64,000 nucleotides of DNA, taken from the NCBI GenBank assembly GCA_037442205.1, contig JBBIQS010000030.1, positions 1-64,000 on the forward strand, in the 5' to 3' direction. The notes under the pieces are model-generated. The model made no database searches and was not told the DNA's origin. It saw only the letters and a list, made by a program, of their open reading frames with translations. Of the stretch, positions 10,171 to 23,380 are shown one piece after another (the first letter of the stretch is position 1; each line of letters opens with the position of its first letter). The position numbers and the translations under genes were made by a program. The DNA is from JBBIQS01 sp037442205 (lineage in GTDB: Bacteria; Myxococcota; Myxococcia; Myxococcales; UBA5297).

Positions 10171-10779
10171 CTACGGGGCCTTGGCCGCCTCGGCCGGGAC
10201 CTGCTTGTTCAGCTCGATCTCGATGGTGATGGCCACCTCCTCGCCGACCATCACGCCCCCGGTCTCCAGCGCCTTGTTCCAGGCCAGCCCGAAGTCCTTG
10301 CGGTTGAGCTTGGTGCTGGCGGTCGCCCCGGACTTGATCTTCCCGTAGAACGGGTCCTTGGCCTCGGGCGCCGGGCCCTCGACCTCGAGCACCACCGGCT
10401 TGGTCACCCCGTGCAGCGTCAGGTTGCCGTGGACCTTGAGCTTGCCCTTGCCCGCCTTCTCGACCTTGGTCGACTTGAAGGTCATGGTCGGGAACTGGGC
10501 CACGTCGAAGAACTCGGCGCTCTTCAGGTGCTCGTCGCGCTTGGGCTCCTGGGTGTCGACGGTGGTGACGTCGATGGTCGCCTCGACGGTCGACTTGGCG
10601 GGGTCCTTCTCGTCGTAGTTGATGGTGCCCGACAGCTTGCCGAACTGGCCGTGCACGTTGGAGACCATCATGTGCCGCACCTTGAAGTGGGCGGCGGAGT
10701 GCATCGGGTCGATTTCGTAGGTGGCGGCGTACGAGGCCGCCGGGGCCAGCAGCGCGAGAGCGACGATGAGCCTCAGCAT
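10171..10779 (-). CDS. YceI-family periplasmic protein
   Basis: 202 residues; the ATG at 10779 has a well-placed AAGGAG. A Sec signal peptide (MLRLIVALALLAPAASYAA) precedes a complete YceI domain: YEIDPMHSAAHFKVRHM, a WxxxxG-like strand region (SGTINYDEKDP), and FPTMTFKSTKVEK followed by GNLTLHGVTKPVVLEV. YceI proteins are lipocalin-like beta-barrels that bind isoprenoid or polyprenyl lipids in the periplasm. The divergent neighbour is the FIST sensor gene, with 292 bases between them; an AT-rich patch at about 10894-10908 (GAATTAAAAATGC) in otherwise very GC-rich DNA is the best candidate promoter region for this gene. No metal or catalytic motif is expected. Confidence 0.93.
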   Translation of the reverse strand: MLRLIVALALLAPAASYAATYEIDPMHSAAHFKVRHMMVSNVHGQFGKLSGTINYDEKDPAKSTVEATIDVTTVDTQEPKRDEHLKSAEFFDVAQFPTMTFKSTKVEKAGKGKLKVHGNLTLHGVTKPVVLEVEGPAPEAKDPFYGKIKSGATASTKLNRKDFGLAWNKALETGGVMVGEEVAITIEIELNKQVPAEAAKAP

Positions 10780-11071
10780 GGGGTTCTCCTTGGTCTGGTT
10801 GGGGAAGAGCTTGGGTTGACGGCAACGGATCGGAACCGGCTGCCTGCGGGCGCCCTCCGGCGAAAGCGGGATGGCGACGGTCCCGAGATGCTTCGAATTA
10901 AAAATGCTTGGCCGGCCATTTCGTTTCGCCGCAGCCCTCGGCAGGCGGCCAGAACAGAGGGCGAGCGGGGGATCGCCGGCGGACCGCCGGAGGATTGCCG
11001 CAGCGAAATGCCGGGCGTACGCTGGAGGACAGTTGGGGAGGGTGCCGGCACCGCTTGAGTAAGGAATGGCC

Positions 11072-12238
11072 ATGGGCGCCCAGCTGTACGTGGGACGAAG
11101 CAGCGATCCCGACCCCGCCCGCGCCGCCGCGGAGGCCGCCGGGGCCCTGGATCGGGCCAGCCACCCGGCGCTGGCGCTGGTCTTCGCCACCGACCACTAT
11201 CCGGCCGAGCAGCTCTCCCGGGCGCTGGCGGCGCGCTTCGCCGGGCTGCCGTGGCTGGGGTGCTCCGCCGCCGGGCTCATCGCCGGAGGCGAGCTGCTGC
11301 GCGCCGGGTTGGTGGTCGGGATCGTCAGCTCGGACTCGGCAACGGTGGGGATTGGCGCCAGCGGGCCGGTCAGCGGTGGCCCGCGAGAGGCCGGGGCGCG
11401 CTGCGTGGCCGAGGCCCTGGCGCAGCTCCCCAAGGCCGGCCCCGGCCGCAGCCGCGCCCTGCTGCAGCTGTTCAACCCGCTGACCGGCCAGGCCGACGAG
11501 GTGGTCCGCGGCGCGGTGCGCGAAGGCGGGTCGGCCCTGTCGTGGGTCGGAGGCGGGGCGGGAGACAACCTGCGCTTCGAGCGCACCGCCCAATTCGCCG
11601 GCGGGGAGGTTTTCCACGACCACGCCGTCGCCGCCGCGATCGAGCTCCCCGGGCGGTTCGGGGTGGCGGTGCGCCACGGATTCTCGCCCTATGGCCCGCC
11701 GGCGCTGGTCACCCGCGCTGAGGGGCCGCGGGTCTTCGAGCTGGAGTACGAGCCGGCCTTCGACTGCTACCGCCGCACCGCCCGGCTCCGGGGCGAGGAG
11801 GTGGACCAGCAGCGCTTCGCCCGCTTCGCCGCCTATCACCCTCTGGGCATCCCGCAGGCCGATGGTCTGCACCTGATCCGCGATCCGCTGGCGATGGAGG
11901 AGGGGGCGCTGCGCTTCCTGGCGGAGATCCCCGACGGCTCGCTTCTGCGACTGATGCAGGCCTCGGCCGAGGAGCTGATCGCCTCGGCCCGCGAGGCGGG
12001 GCGGGCGGCTCGCAAGCAATGTGGCGGGCCACTTGCCGGCGCGGTGGTCTTCGATTGCATCTCCCGGGCGATCCTGCTGGGCGACCGCTTCGGCGAGGAA
12101 TTGCGGGCGCTGGCCGAGGAGCTGGGCGACCCCGAGGCGCTGATGGGCTGCCTGAGCGTGGGCGAGGTTGGGGCCATGGGGGCTGGGGTGGCGCAGTTCC
12201 ACAACAAGACCGTGGCGGCGTTGGCGATCCCGAGGTAG
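11072..12238 (+). CDS. FIST domain sensory protein
   Basis: About 388 residues. Two in-frame ATGs occur at 11066 and 11072; AAGGA touches the first but sits six bases from the second, so I favour 11072. The N-terminal half is FIST_N (ALVFATDHYP ... LPWLGCSAAGLI ... GSALSWVGGGAGDNLRF) and the C-terminal half FIST_C (VFELEYEPAFDCYRR ... MGCLSVGEVGAMG ... FHNKTVAALAI). FIST is a ligand-binding domain predicted to sense small molecules such as amino acids and is usually fused or adjacent to kinases and cyclases. Here it is a stand-alone cytoplasmic protein 10 bases upstream of a histidine kinase and a receiver, so it probably feeds that pathway. Confidence 0.9.
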   Translation: MGAQLYVGRSSDPDPARAAAEAAGALDRASHPALALVFATDHYPAEQLSRALAARFAGLPWLGCSAAGLIAGGELLRAGLVVGIVSSDSATVGIGASGPVSGGPREAGARCVAEALAQLPKAGPGRSRALLQLFNPLTGQADEVVRGAVREGGSALSWVGGGAGDNLRFERTAQFAGGEVFHDHAVAAAIELPGRFGVAVRHGFSPYGPPALVTRAEGPRVFELEYEPAFDCYRRTARLRGEEVDQQRFARFAAYHPLGIPQADGLHLIRDPLAMEEGALRFLAEIPDGSLLRLMQASAEELIASAREAGRAARKQCGGPLAGAVVFDCISRAILLGDRFGEELRALAEELGDPEALMGCLSVGEVGAMGAGVAQFHNKTVAALAIPR

Positions 12239-12248
12239 AGGTCTCGCG

Positions 12249-14456
12249 ATGGCGCACAGCGACGAGGCAGAGCTGCGGCTGACCGAAGAGCGCCTGGCGC
12301 GGGTAGGCGTGCTGCAGGAGCTCACCGTCGCCGCCCTCGACCTGTTCGATCCCGCGCTGCCCATGGACGAGTTCCTGGACCGGCTGGCCACGCGGCTGGG
12401 TTGCCTGGCCGCCCTGTGCCTGGAGCATGGCGCGCAGGCTCCGAGCTGGCGGCTGATCTCCGGCGCCGGGCTGTCGCGCCCCTCGTTGGCGCTGTCGCTG
12501 GGAAAGCCCGGCGAACATCCGGCGACGGCGGCGCTGCCCTACCCCGAGCTCGACCGCCCGGGGCTGGTGCGCTGGCACTTTCCGGTCACCTCGGCGCCCG
12601 ACGTTGCCACCTCGCTGCTGCTGCTGTTCGACGGGCCTCCCGCGCTGCCGGCGCAGTACTACGGCATGGTCAGCCGGCTGTCGGAGATCGTCCGCGCCGC
12701 GCTGGTCCACCGCTCGCTCTACGAGCGCAGCCTCGACAGCGAGCGCCGGCTGCTCGAGCAGAAGACGCTGCTCGAGTGCCAGATGGAGGCCTCCACCAAC
12801 GCCATCCTCTTCGCCGGCGATCGCGGCGAGGTGAGCTTCAACCGGCGCTTCGCCGAGGTCTTCGGGCTGCCCCACGGCGCCGAACCTGGCTTCGAGGAGC
12901 TGGCGCGGCTGATGTCCGCCGCCCTGGAGGTCCCTGAGGCAATGGCCGGCTGGAGCGACTGGGCGCCCGGCCGCGAGGCGCCCGCCTGCCACGGCGAGGT
13001 CCGCCACCGCGACGGGCGCACCTTCGACCTGTTCTGCGCCCCGGTGCGGCGCCAAGGCGGCGCCGCCCTGGGCCGCGGCTGGTACCTCCACGACGTCACT
13101 CCCCAGAAACGGGCCGCCGAAGACCGCTCGCGGCTGCTGGCGCAGGAGCAGCGTGCCCGCGCGCTGGCCGAGGAGGCGCAGGGGAGGGCCTTCTTCCTCG
13201 CCGAGGCGAGCCGGCTGCTGGCCGGCTCGCTCGACTACGCGGCGACCCTGGAGCGGGTGGCGAACCTGGCGCTGCCCTCCTTCGCCGACTGGTGCATGGT
13301 CGACCTGATCGAGGAGGGACAGGGGCTGCGGCGGGTGGCGCTGGCCCACGTCGAGCCGGACAAGCACGAGGTGGCCGAGCAGCTGCGCCGGTGCTCGGTA
13401 TCCGATCCGCGGGCCGCCCCGGCGTGGGTGGCGGTGGCGCTGCACACCGGCCAGGCCCAGCTGCACCCGGTGGTCGGGGCGCAGACGCTGCGCGAGCTGT
13501 GCGACGACGAGGCCCATCTGGCGCTGCTGCAGCAGCTGGGGGTCGGCGCGATGCTGGTGGTGCCGCTGACCGCCCGCGGCCGGCGGCTGGGGGTGATCAC
13601 CCTGGGCTACGGGAGCTCGGGGCGCAGCTACGGCGAGGCCGATCTGACGCTGGCCGAGGACCTGGCGTGCCGGGCGGCGCTGGCGGTGGACAACGCCCGG
13701 CTCTACGGCCAGATGCAGGAAGCGGTGCGCAACCGCGACGAGTTCCTCTCCATCGCCAGCCACGAGCTGCGCACCCCGGTGACCTCGCTGCGGCTGGCGG
13801 CCCAGGGCCTCCTGCGGATGGCCCGCGCCCCCGGCGGCTTCGAGAAGGCCCCGGCGAGCTTCCTCGGCGCCTCGCTGGAGACCGCGGTGCGCCAGGCCAA
13901 CCGGATGGCGGCGCTGATCGACAAGCTGCTCGACCTGTCGCGGATCCGCGCCGGCCGGCTGGACCTGCAGCTGGAGCAAGTGGACCTGGCGGAGGTGGTG
14001 CGCGAGATCTGCGCCCAGACCGCCGAAGAGCGCGCGCACGCCGGCTGCGAGCTCGAGCTGACTGCCGAGGGCCCGGTGGTCGGGCGGTGGGACCGGGGCC
14101 GCCTCGAGCAGGTGGTGGCCAACCTGCTCTCCAACGCCTGCAAGTACGGGGCGGGCCGCCCGGTGAAGGTGACCCTGAGCTGCGAGGCGGCGGTGGCGCG
14201 GCTGGAGGTGGCGGACCAGGGGATCGGCATCCCCGCCGAGAGCCAGGAGCGCATCTTCGAGAGGTTCGAGCGCGCGGTCAGCGCCAGCCACTACGCCGGA
14301 CTAGGGCTGGGCTTGTACATCGTGCGCCGGGTGTTGGACGCTCTGGGAGGCAAGGTCGGCGTCGCGAGCCAGCCCGGGGCGGGAGCGATCTTTCGGATCG
14401 AGCTGCCGCTGGCCGGGCCTGAGACGAGCGCGCAGGCGCAGCGAGGAGCCGCCTGA
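12249..14456 (+). CDS. Cytoplasmic multi-sensor histidine kinase (GAF-like, PAS, GAF, HisKA, HATPase)
   Basis: 735 residues, no membrane segment. Order of parts: a GAF-like domain (about 10-150), a PAS domain (about 170-290) preceded by a coiled linker, a GAF domain (about 320-485), the dimerisation helix with HELRTP (His505 is the predicted phosphorylation site) and a HATPase domain (about 600-725) with NLLSNACKYG (N box), DQGIGI (G1) and GLGLGLYIV (G2). It should receive input from the FIST protein encoded just upstream and pass phosphate to the receiver encoded next. The stop overlaps the next start (TGATG). The gap to the FIST stop is 10 bases with an AGAGG site. Confidence 0.92.
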   Translation: MAHSDEAELRLTEERLARVGVLQELTVAALDLFDPALPMDEFLDRLATRLGCLAALCLEHGAQAPSWRLISGAGLSRPSLALSLGKPGEHPATAALPYPELDRPGLVRWHFPVTSAPDVATSLLLLFDGPPALPAQYYGMVSRLSEIVRAALVHRSLYERSLDSERRLLEQKTLLECQMEASTNAILFAGDRGEVSFNRRFAEVFGLPHGAEPGFEELARLMSAALEVPEAMAGWSDWAPGREAPACHGEVRHRDGRTFDLFCAPVRRQGGAALGRGWYLHDVTPQKRAAEDRSRLLAQEQRARALAEEAQGRAFFLAEASRLLAGSLDYAATLERVANLALPSFADWCMVDLIEEGQGLRRVALAHVEPDKHEVAEQLRRCSVSDPRAAPAWVAVALHTGQAQLHPVVGAQTLRELCDDEAHLALLQQLGVGAMLVVPLTARGRRLGVITLGYGSSGRSYGEADLTLAEDLACRAALAVDNARLYGQMQEAVRNRDEFLSIASHELRTPVTSLRLAAQGLLRMARAPGGFEKAPASFLGASLETAVRQANRMAALIDKLLDLSRIRAGRLDLQLEQVDLAEVVREICAQTAEERAHAGCELELTAEGPVVGRWDRGRLEQVVANLLSNACKYGAGRPVKVTLSCEAAVARLEVADQGIGIPAESQERIFERFERAVSASHYAGLGLGLYIVRRVLDALGGKVGVASQPGAGAIFRIELPLAGPETSAQAQRGAA

Positions 14457-14854
14457 TGCAGCAGAGAGTCAGACTCCCGGGGCCGGTGATGCTGGTCGAG
14501 GACGATCCCGACATCCGGGCGATGATCTCCCAGCTGCTGGAGCTGGAGGGCTACCGGGTGGTCGCCTTCGCCAACGGCGTCGAGGCGCTCAGGGAGCTTC
14601 GGGCCGGGCTCTCGCCGGCGGTGATCCTGCTGGACTTGATGATGCCGGTGATGAACGGCTGGCAGTTCCGGGCCGAGCAGACCCAGGACCCGCGGCTGGC
14701 CGCGATTCCGGTGGTGGTGATCTCCGGCGACGGGCGGGTCAGCGACAAGAGCCCCCAGGTCGAGGCCGACGGCTATTTGCGCAAGCCGATCGACCTCGAC
14801 GTGCTTCTCGCCGCCGTGGCCCGGTTCGCGCTGCCCGAGTCCGCCGCCAGCTGA
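14456..14854 (+). CDS. Single-domain response regulator (receiver only)
   Basis: 132 residues consisting of one receiver domain: acidic pair EDD (15-17), phospho-acceptor Asp60 in ILLDLMMP, Ser90 in place of the conserved Thr, and Lys110 in LRKP. There is no output domain, so it acts like CheY or as a shuttle to another protein. Its start overlaps the kinase stop by one base, the closest coupling possible, which makes the kinase its likely phosphodonor. The FIST-kinase-receiver trio therefore looks like a complete input-to-relay module whose final target lies elsewhere. Confidence 0.94.
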   Translation: MQQRVRLPGPVMLVEDDPDIRAMISQLLELEGYRVVAFANGVEALRELRAGLSPAVILLDLMMPVMNGWQFRAEQTQDPRLAAIPVVVISGDGRVSDKSPQVEADGYLRKPIDLDVLLAAVARFALPESAAS

Positions 14855-14871
14855 CGCGCCGGCGGGCGCCA

Positions 14872-14894
14872 GGCTCCTCTACTGCGGAGGAGCC
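14872..14894. terminator. Bidirectional hairpin between convergent genes
   Basis: A perfect 8-bp stem GGCTCCTC/GAGGAGCC with a seven-base loop lies exactly between the receiver gene and the convergent TPR/DUF3857 gene. No T run follows on either strand, so efficiency is unclear. Confidence 0.5.
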
Positions 14895-14906
14895 GGGCGT
14901 GCAGGG

Positions 14907-17900
14907 TCAGCGGCTCGCCTGCGGCGGCAGTGCGGTGGTCCCCTCGAACACCAGCGGCCGGGTCTGGGCCTGATCGACCGAGCTGGCGAACTGGCCGAAG
15001 GCCGGATACTGCTCGGGGGCCACCCGCTGCATCGGCGTCGACAGCGTCTCGCGCACCGTCAGCAGCCCCGGGGCCGAGGTCTCCTGGTGCTCGAAGGCGC
15101 CGAACGGCGAATCGATCTTGGCGGCCTGCGGCGGCCCGGCGAGCGCGAAGCCCTTGGGCAAGGCGATGGTGGCGGTCAGCTCCAGCCGGTCGGGATCCGA
15201 AACCAACATCGGCAGCTTGCGCTCCGAGAGCGCGAGGAAGCGCCTTCCGAGGTGGACCGGAAACAGCCCGTTGGGCAGCGCCAGCCGGCCGCCCTCGAGG
15301 CGGCCGGCGCCGTAGGCGGTGAAGCGGTAGCGCAGCGCCACCGGAGCGCCGCTCTTCTCCGGGGCGTCGATGGAGAACTCGGCGAGCGCTGCGTTGGCGA
15401 AGTTGCGGCCGATGGAGGCCTCGATGGCCTGCCGGCGCTGGTCGGAGTCGAGCCGCTCCAGGCCCTGGCGTAGGTAGGCGGCGTCGAGCCCCTGGTAGGT
15501 CTCCTCGCCTTCTCCGGAGAGCGTGCCGTCCTCCGACAGCGAGAGAGAGAGGCGGACGAGCTTCGGCTCGATGCTGCGGTCGCCGCCGGTGCGGGTCATC
15601 TGCACCGTCTCCCCGGGCTCGGGGAGGAGCGCCGCCTCCTGCTGCTGGGCGGCTGGGGAGAGCACTCCGAACGGCGCGAAGCGCACTCCGGGGTTCAGGT
15701 CGATCGCGCCCTTGGCCAGCTCGACGCGCAGCGCCGGATAGCCGTAGAGCTCGGCGGCGGGGAAGCGGTACTTCGCCGGATCGGCCGAGAAGGGGCGGAC
15801 CAGCAGCAGCCGGCAGCGGATGCCCAGGGCGTCGAAGGCCGCCTTGAGCAGCAGGGTGCGGCTGCCGCGGCCCTGCGCCAGGGTGCCGGCGGCGGTGGAG
15901 GTGAGCGAGCCCTCCTGGCCCTTGATCTCCGTCATCACCTTCTCGTAGACCGCGCGCACCGCCGCCTCGCCGGTGAGCCCCTGCGCCGCGTCCTTGGCGA
16001 ACTTGACCAGCTCCGGGGTGAGCCGGGTGCGGTCGAGCAGGAAGTCGCCGAAGCCGGCGAGCATTTCGGCCGTCCCCGCGCCGGTGCCGATCTGCACGAA
16101 GGGCATCACCTCGTCGAGGCTGGTCGCGCCCGGCTCGCGGATGAACGGCGGCATCCCGCGCCGCTCGATCACCACCTGCTCGCCGGCGGCGGCCTTCTCC
16201 GGGGCCGGAGCGGTCATCTGATGGGCATCGATCTCGAGCCCGCTGCCGACCGGAGCGCGCACCGCGTAGATCGAGTGGAACAGCTGGCCGTCGGCGATGC
16301 GGAAGTAGAACTTGGGGGCGGCGAACCCCGGGGACGCGGGGCCGCGGGCACCGGTGGCGTTGAGGTACTCGTACTCGACCAGGTCGCCGACCTCGACTCC
16401 CGGCAGGCTGATGCCGTCCTTGCCGCCGATGGCCTCCGGCTCGAGGACCCGGCCGTCGGCCTTGAGGGTGCGCAGCGACAGCGGCTCGGCGCCCGACGGC
16501 AGGTGGACCTCGGCCAGCAGATCGACGCCGCGCTGATCGACCACCTTGGCCACCACGTGCGTGCGCTCGACGAAGGAGCCGTCCGGATAGGCCTCGACCG
16601 CCGAGGAATCGAGCAGATAGGCGGCGGCGGAGGACTCGGGCGGAGCCTCCTTGCGGTAGGCGGCGATGTGCTCGGGGCCGTCCTGGCGCAGGTCGTCGAG
16701 CAGCTCCTTGCCGTCGAGGGCCGCCAGCGCGCGGCGCAGCTTGAGGTCGCTGCCGTCGAGGAGCAGGGCGGCCTCGCGCTCGGCCCGGGCGCCGGCGGCG
16801 TCGCCGGCCCGCTCCAGTGCGTCGGCGCGGCGCTTGTGGAAGATGGCCGCCCGCGGCCAGGCGGCCTCGAGCTGGGCGAGGAGCGCGGCGGCCTCCTTGG
16901 GCTTGTCCTGGGCGAGGAGAACCTGGGCCTCGGTCAAGATCGGCGCCGGGTCGAGCGGGGCCTCGACGCGCAGCTTCTCCAGGGTTTCGCGCGCCCGCTC
17001 CAGCTCACCGCGGCTGCGCAGTTGGTCGGCCAGGGCGCGCAGGTAGCCGGGGCAGGCCGACATCTGCTCGAGCAGCGACTGGGCCTCGCCCACCGCCTCG
17101 CGCTTGCGCGCCAGATCGCTCCTCATCGAGAGCGCCTCGCACAGCCCGGGCTCGAACTGGAGGGCACGCCGGGCGGCCTCCTCGGCCAGGGAGTCCACCC
17201 CGCGGGCTTGGGCCAACCGCATCTGGCTGAGCACCGGCCGCCAGCTCGAAGGGGAGGCGACCTGAATGGCCTTTTCCAGAAGCTCCTGCGACTGGTCGAA
17301 GCGACCTTCGGCTCGAGCGTAGACGCTCAGCCGCTGCAGGGCCCAGGCCTCGCCCGGGTCGAGCTTGAGCGCGGCGTCGAAGTCTCGATTCGCTCGGCCG
17401 CTCGCGATCCGGGCTGGGAGCGAGCGATCGGCGAGGAGCGTCTCTCCCCGCAGGACGAGGAGTGCCGCGCTCGGCCGTCGCTCGGCCAGCGCGCTGGCCA
17501 ACAGCTTGGCTCCATGCGGATCGCGCTCCACGGCGTCGCGGGCGGCCACGTAGTCGGCCAGCATCCCGCCGACCTCCGACTCCAGGGCGGCGGCGAAGGA
17601 AGCGGCGTCCACGTAGGCGGCGGGGGCGCTCTCGAGCTTGGGCGCCGGGGCGGTCGTGGGTCCGCTGGCCGGGAAGAAGCTGAGCTGTGCCGGCGCGCCG
17701 TCCTCGCGGTAGAGCGCCCAGGCGATATCGCCGCGCTCGGAGCCGCGAGCGACCTTCAGCAGCAGCCGGTGGCGGCCGGCGGCGAGGCGGACGCGCGCCG
17801 CAGAGTGCTCGGAGACGGAGTCCTCGAAGTCGCGCCGCTCGAAGGCCGGGGCGCCGTCGACGAACAGCTTGTAGCTGGCCCGGCCGGCGACCCGCGCGAG

Positions 17901-18677
17901 GTAGACGCCCTCTCGTGCGACCTGGACGTCGCTGGCCCAGTACTCGATGTCCGCGGGGGTGCCTTCGTAGGCGAAGCTGTAGCGGCCGTCCGGCGAGGCA
18001 GCGCTGCGCAGCGGGATGGGCCCGAAGGCTCCGGCGCCGGCCTCGCCCTTCTCCGGCGGGAATGCCGTCTGCCAGTCGAGGTAGTGGAAGCGGGAGTAGG
18101 GGCCCCACAGCGCGGCCTGGCTCACGGAACCCGAGTCGGCGAAGAGGGCGCTCGCGCCGGCCAGGTCGTGCCGGTTGCGCCGGACCTCGGCGGCGGCGAT
18201 CCGCCAGAGGAAGGCCGCCTCGCCCGCGGCTCCGCGCTGCAGCACCTGCAGCGCTCCGGCCTCGATCGCGGCGTCGAGCGCCGGCGATTCGCCCAGCGAG
18301 CCCAGGCAGGCGCGCGCGGCGGCGGCGCACAGCGGATGGCGCGGCGCGGCGTTGCACAGGCGGACCGAGTAGCCGACCCGGCCACGCAGGTCGAGGGTGC
18401 GGCGGGCGTTCTCCGCCAGCCCCCACAGCGCCCAGGGATCCTCGGAGGCGGCGGCGCGCGTCCAGAGCTCCACCGCGCGCTTGGAGTTCGAATCCAGCAG
18501 CGAGGCGGCGAATCCCGCCAGCGCCAGCTGCCTCGGCGAGGTGGCGCCGCCCTTCTCCGCGAGCGCGGCCTGTTCGAGCAGGCCCGGTCCACTGGCACCC
18601 CTGGGGCCAAAGCACGCGCCCAGCGGCAGGAGGAAGAGGACGGCGAGGAGGGCTCTGGTGGAAGGTAGGGTTTTCAC
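14907..18677 (-). CDS. Giant TPR / DUF3857 / transglutaminase-like lipoprotein with degenerate active site
   Basis: 1256 residues from a GTG start. A lipoprotein signal (KTLPSTRALLAVLFLLPLGAC) is followed by a helical repeat region, a PA14-like beta domain (about 232-335, EGVYLARVAGRASYKLFVDG), many TPR-like helices (about 380-670), a DUF3857 domain (about 684-840, VEAYPDGSFVERTHVV) and a transglutaminase-like domain (about 880-980). In active members the core reads GDC-K/R-D and is followed by a conserved His; here the first motif reads GRGSRTLLL (about 936) and the His position reads YGYPALRV, although the DLNPG segment is kept. Both catalytic residues therefore appear lost. Probably an outer-membrane, periplasm-facing scaffold; partner unknown. 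Confidence 0.88.
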   Translation of the reverse strand: MKTLPSTRALLAVLFLLPLGACFGPRGASGPGLLEQAALAEKGGATSPRQLALAGFAASLLDSNSKRAVELWTRAAASEDPWALWGLAENARRTLDLRGRVGYSVRLCNAAPRHPLCAAAARACLGSLGESPALDAAIEAGALQVLQRGAAGEAAFLWRIAAAEVRRNRHDLAGASALFADSGSVSQAALWGPYSRFHYLDWQTAFPPEKGEAGAGAFGPIPLRSAASPDGRYSFAYEGTPADIEYWASDVQVAREGVYLARVAGRASYKLFVDGAPAFERRDFEDSVSEHSAARVRLAAGRHRLLLKVARGSERGDIAWALYREDGAPAQLSFFPASGPTTAPAPKLESAPAAYVDAASFAAALESEVGGMLADYVAARDAVERDPHGAKLLASALAERRPSAALLVLRGETLLADRSLPARIASGRANRDFDAALKLDPGEAWALQRLSVYARAEGRFDQSQELLEKAIQVASPSSWRPVLSQMRLAQARGVDSLAEEAARRALQFEPGLCEALSMRSDLARKREAVGEAQSLLEQMSACPGYLRALADQLRSRGELERARETLEKLRVEAPLDPAPILTEAQVLLAQDKPKEAAALLAQLEAAWPRAAIFHKRRADALERAGDAAGARAEREAALLLDGSDLKLRRALAALDGKELLDDLRQDGPEHIAAYRKEAPPESSAAAYLLDSSAVEAYPDGSFVERTHVVAKVVDQRGVDLLAEVHLPSGAEPLSLRTLKADGRVLEPEAIGGKDGISLPGVEVGDLVEYEYLNATGARGPASPGFAAPKFYFRIADGQLFHSIYAVRAPVGSGLEIDAHQMTAPAPEKAAAGEQVVIERRGMPPFIREPGATSLDEVMPFVQIGTGAGTAEMLAGFGDFLLDRTRLTPELVKFAKDAAQGLTGEAAVRAVYEKVMTEIKGQEGSLTSTAAGTLAQGRGSRTLLLKAAFDALGIRCRLLLVRPFSADPAKYRFPAAELYGYPALRVELAKGAIDLNPGVRFAPFGVLSPAAQQQEAALLPEPGETVQMTRTGGDRSIEPKLVRLSLSLSEDGTLSGEGEETYQGLDAAYLRQGLERLDSDQRRQAIEASIGRNFANAALAEFSIDAPEKSGAPVALRYRFTAYGAGRLEGGRLALPNGLFPVHLGRRFLALSERKLPMLVSDPDRLELTATIALPKGFALAGPPQAAKIDSPFGAFEHQETSAPGLLTVRETLSTPMQRVAPEQYPAFGQFASSVDQAQTRPLVFEGTTALPPQASR

Positions 18678-18915
18678 GCCGAAATTAGTACCACGCCCGC
18701 TGGAAAGTGCCGGTCAACCTCGTGGGCCCGATCGCTTGGATTGCGGCCTGTCAATCAACCGCGCTGGCGCCCGCACCCCCTCGAGGTAAGTGCCTGGATT
18801 TCCTCGAGCGGCAGGCGGAGAAGTTTCGACGTTGTCGCCTGCGCGCTAAGGACTTCGGCACAGCCTTGCTCTGTCGTTCCGCTTGCTGTCGGACCGTCGC
18901 ATCCCCGGAGGTCGC

Positions 18916-23307
<4,392 letters not shown>

Positions 23308-23333
23308 CCACCAGAAGCACCGGCTGATTCATC

Positions 23334-23363
23334 GAGGAGCTGCCTCGCAAGGGGCAGCTCCTC
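23334..23363. terminator. Strong intrinsic terminator hairpin
   Basis: A perfect 11-bp stem GAGGAGCTGCC/GGCAGCTCCTC with an eight-base loop is followed on the plus strand by TTCTATAT. It sits 27 bases after the giant TSP3/kelch gene and before the convergent prmA end, so it probably serves the plus-strand gene and perhaps both. Confidence 0.75.
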
Positions 23364-23380
23364 TTCTATATGGAGAGGAA

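Noticed and set aside
16221..18668. Very long open frame on the plus strand opposite the TPR/DUF3857 gene
   Set aside because: It lies antisense to a well-supported gene with signal peptide and domains, and its product is low-complexity Gly/Arg/Ala with no family motif, as expected for the complement of GC-rich coding DNA.
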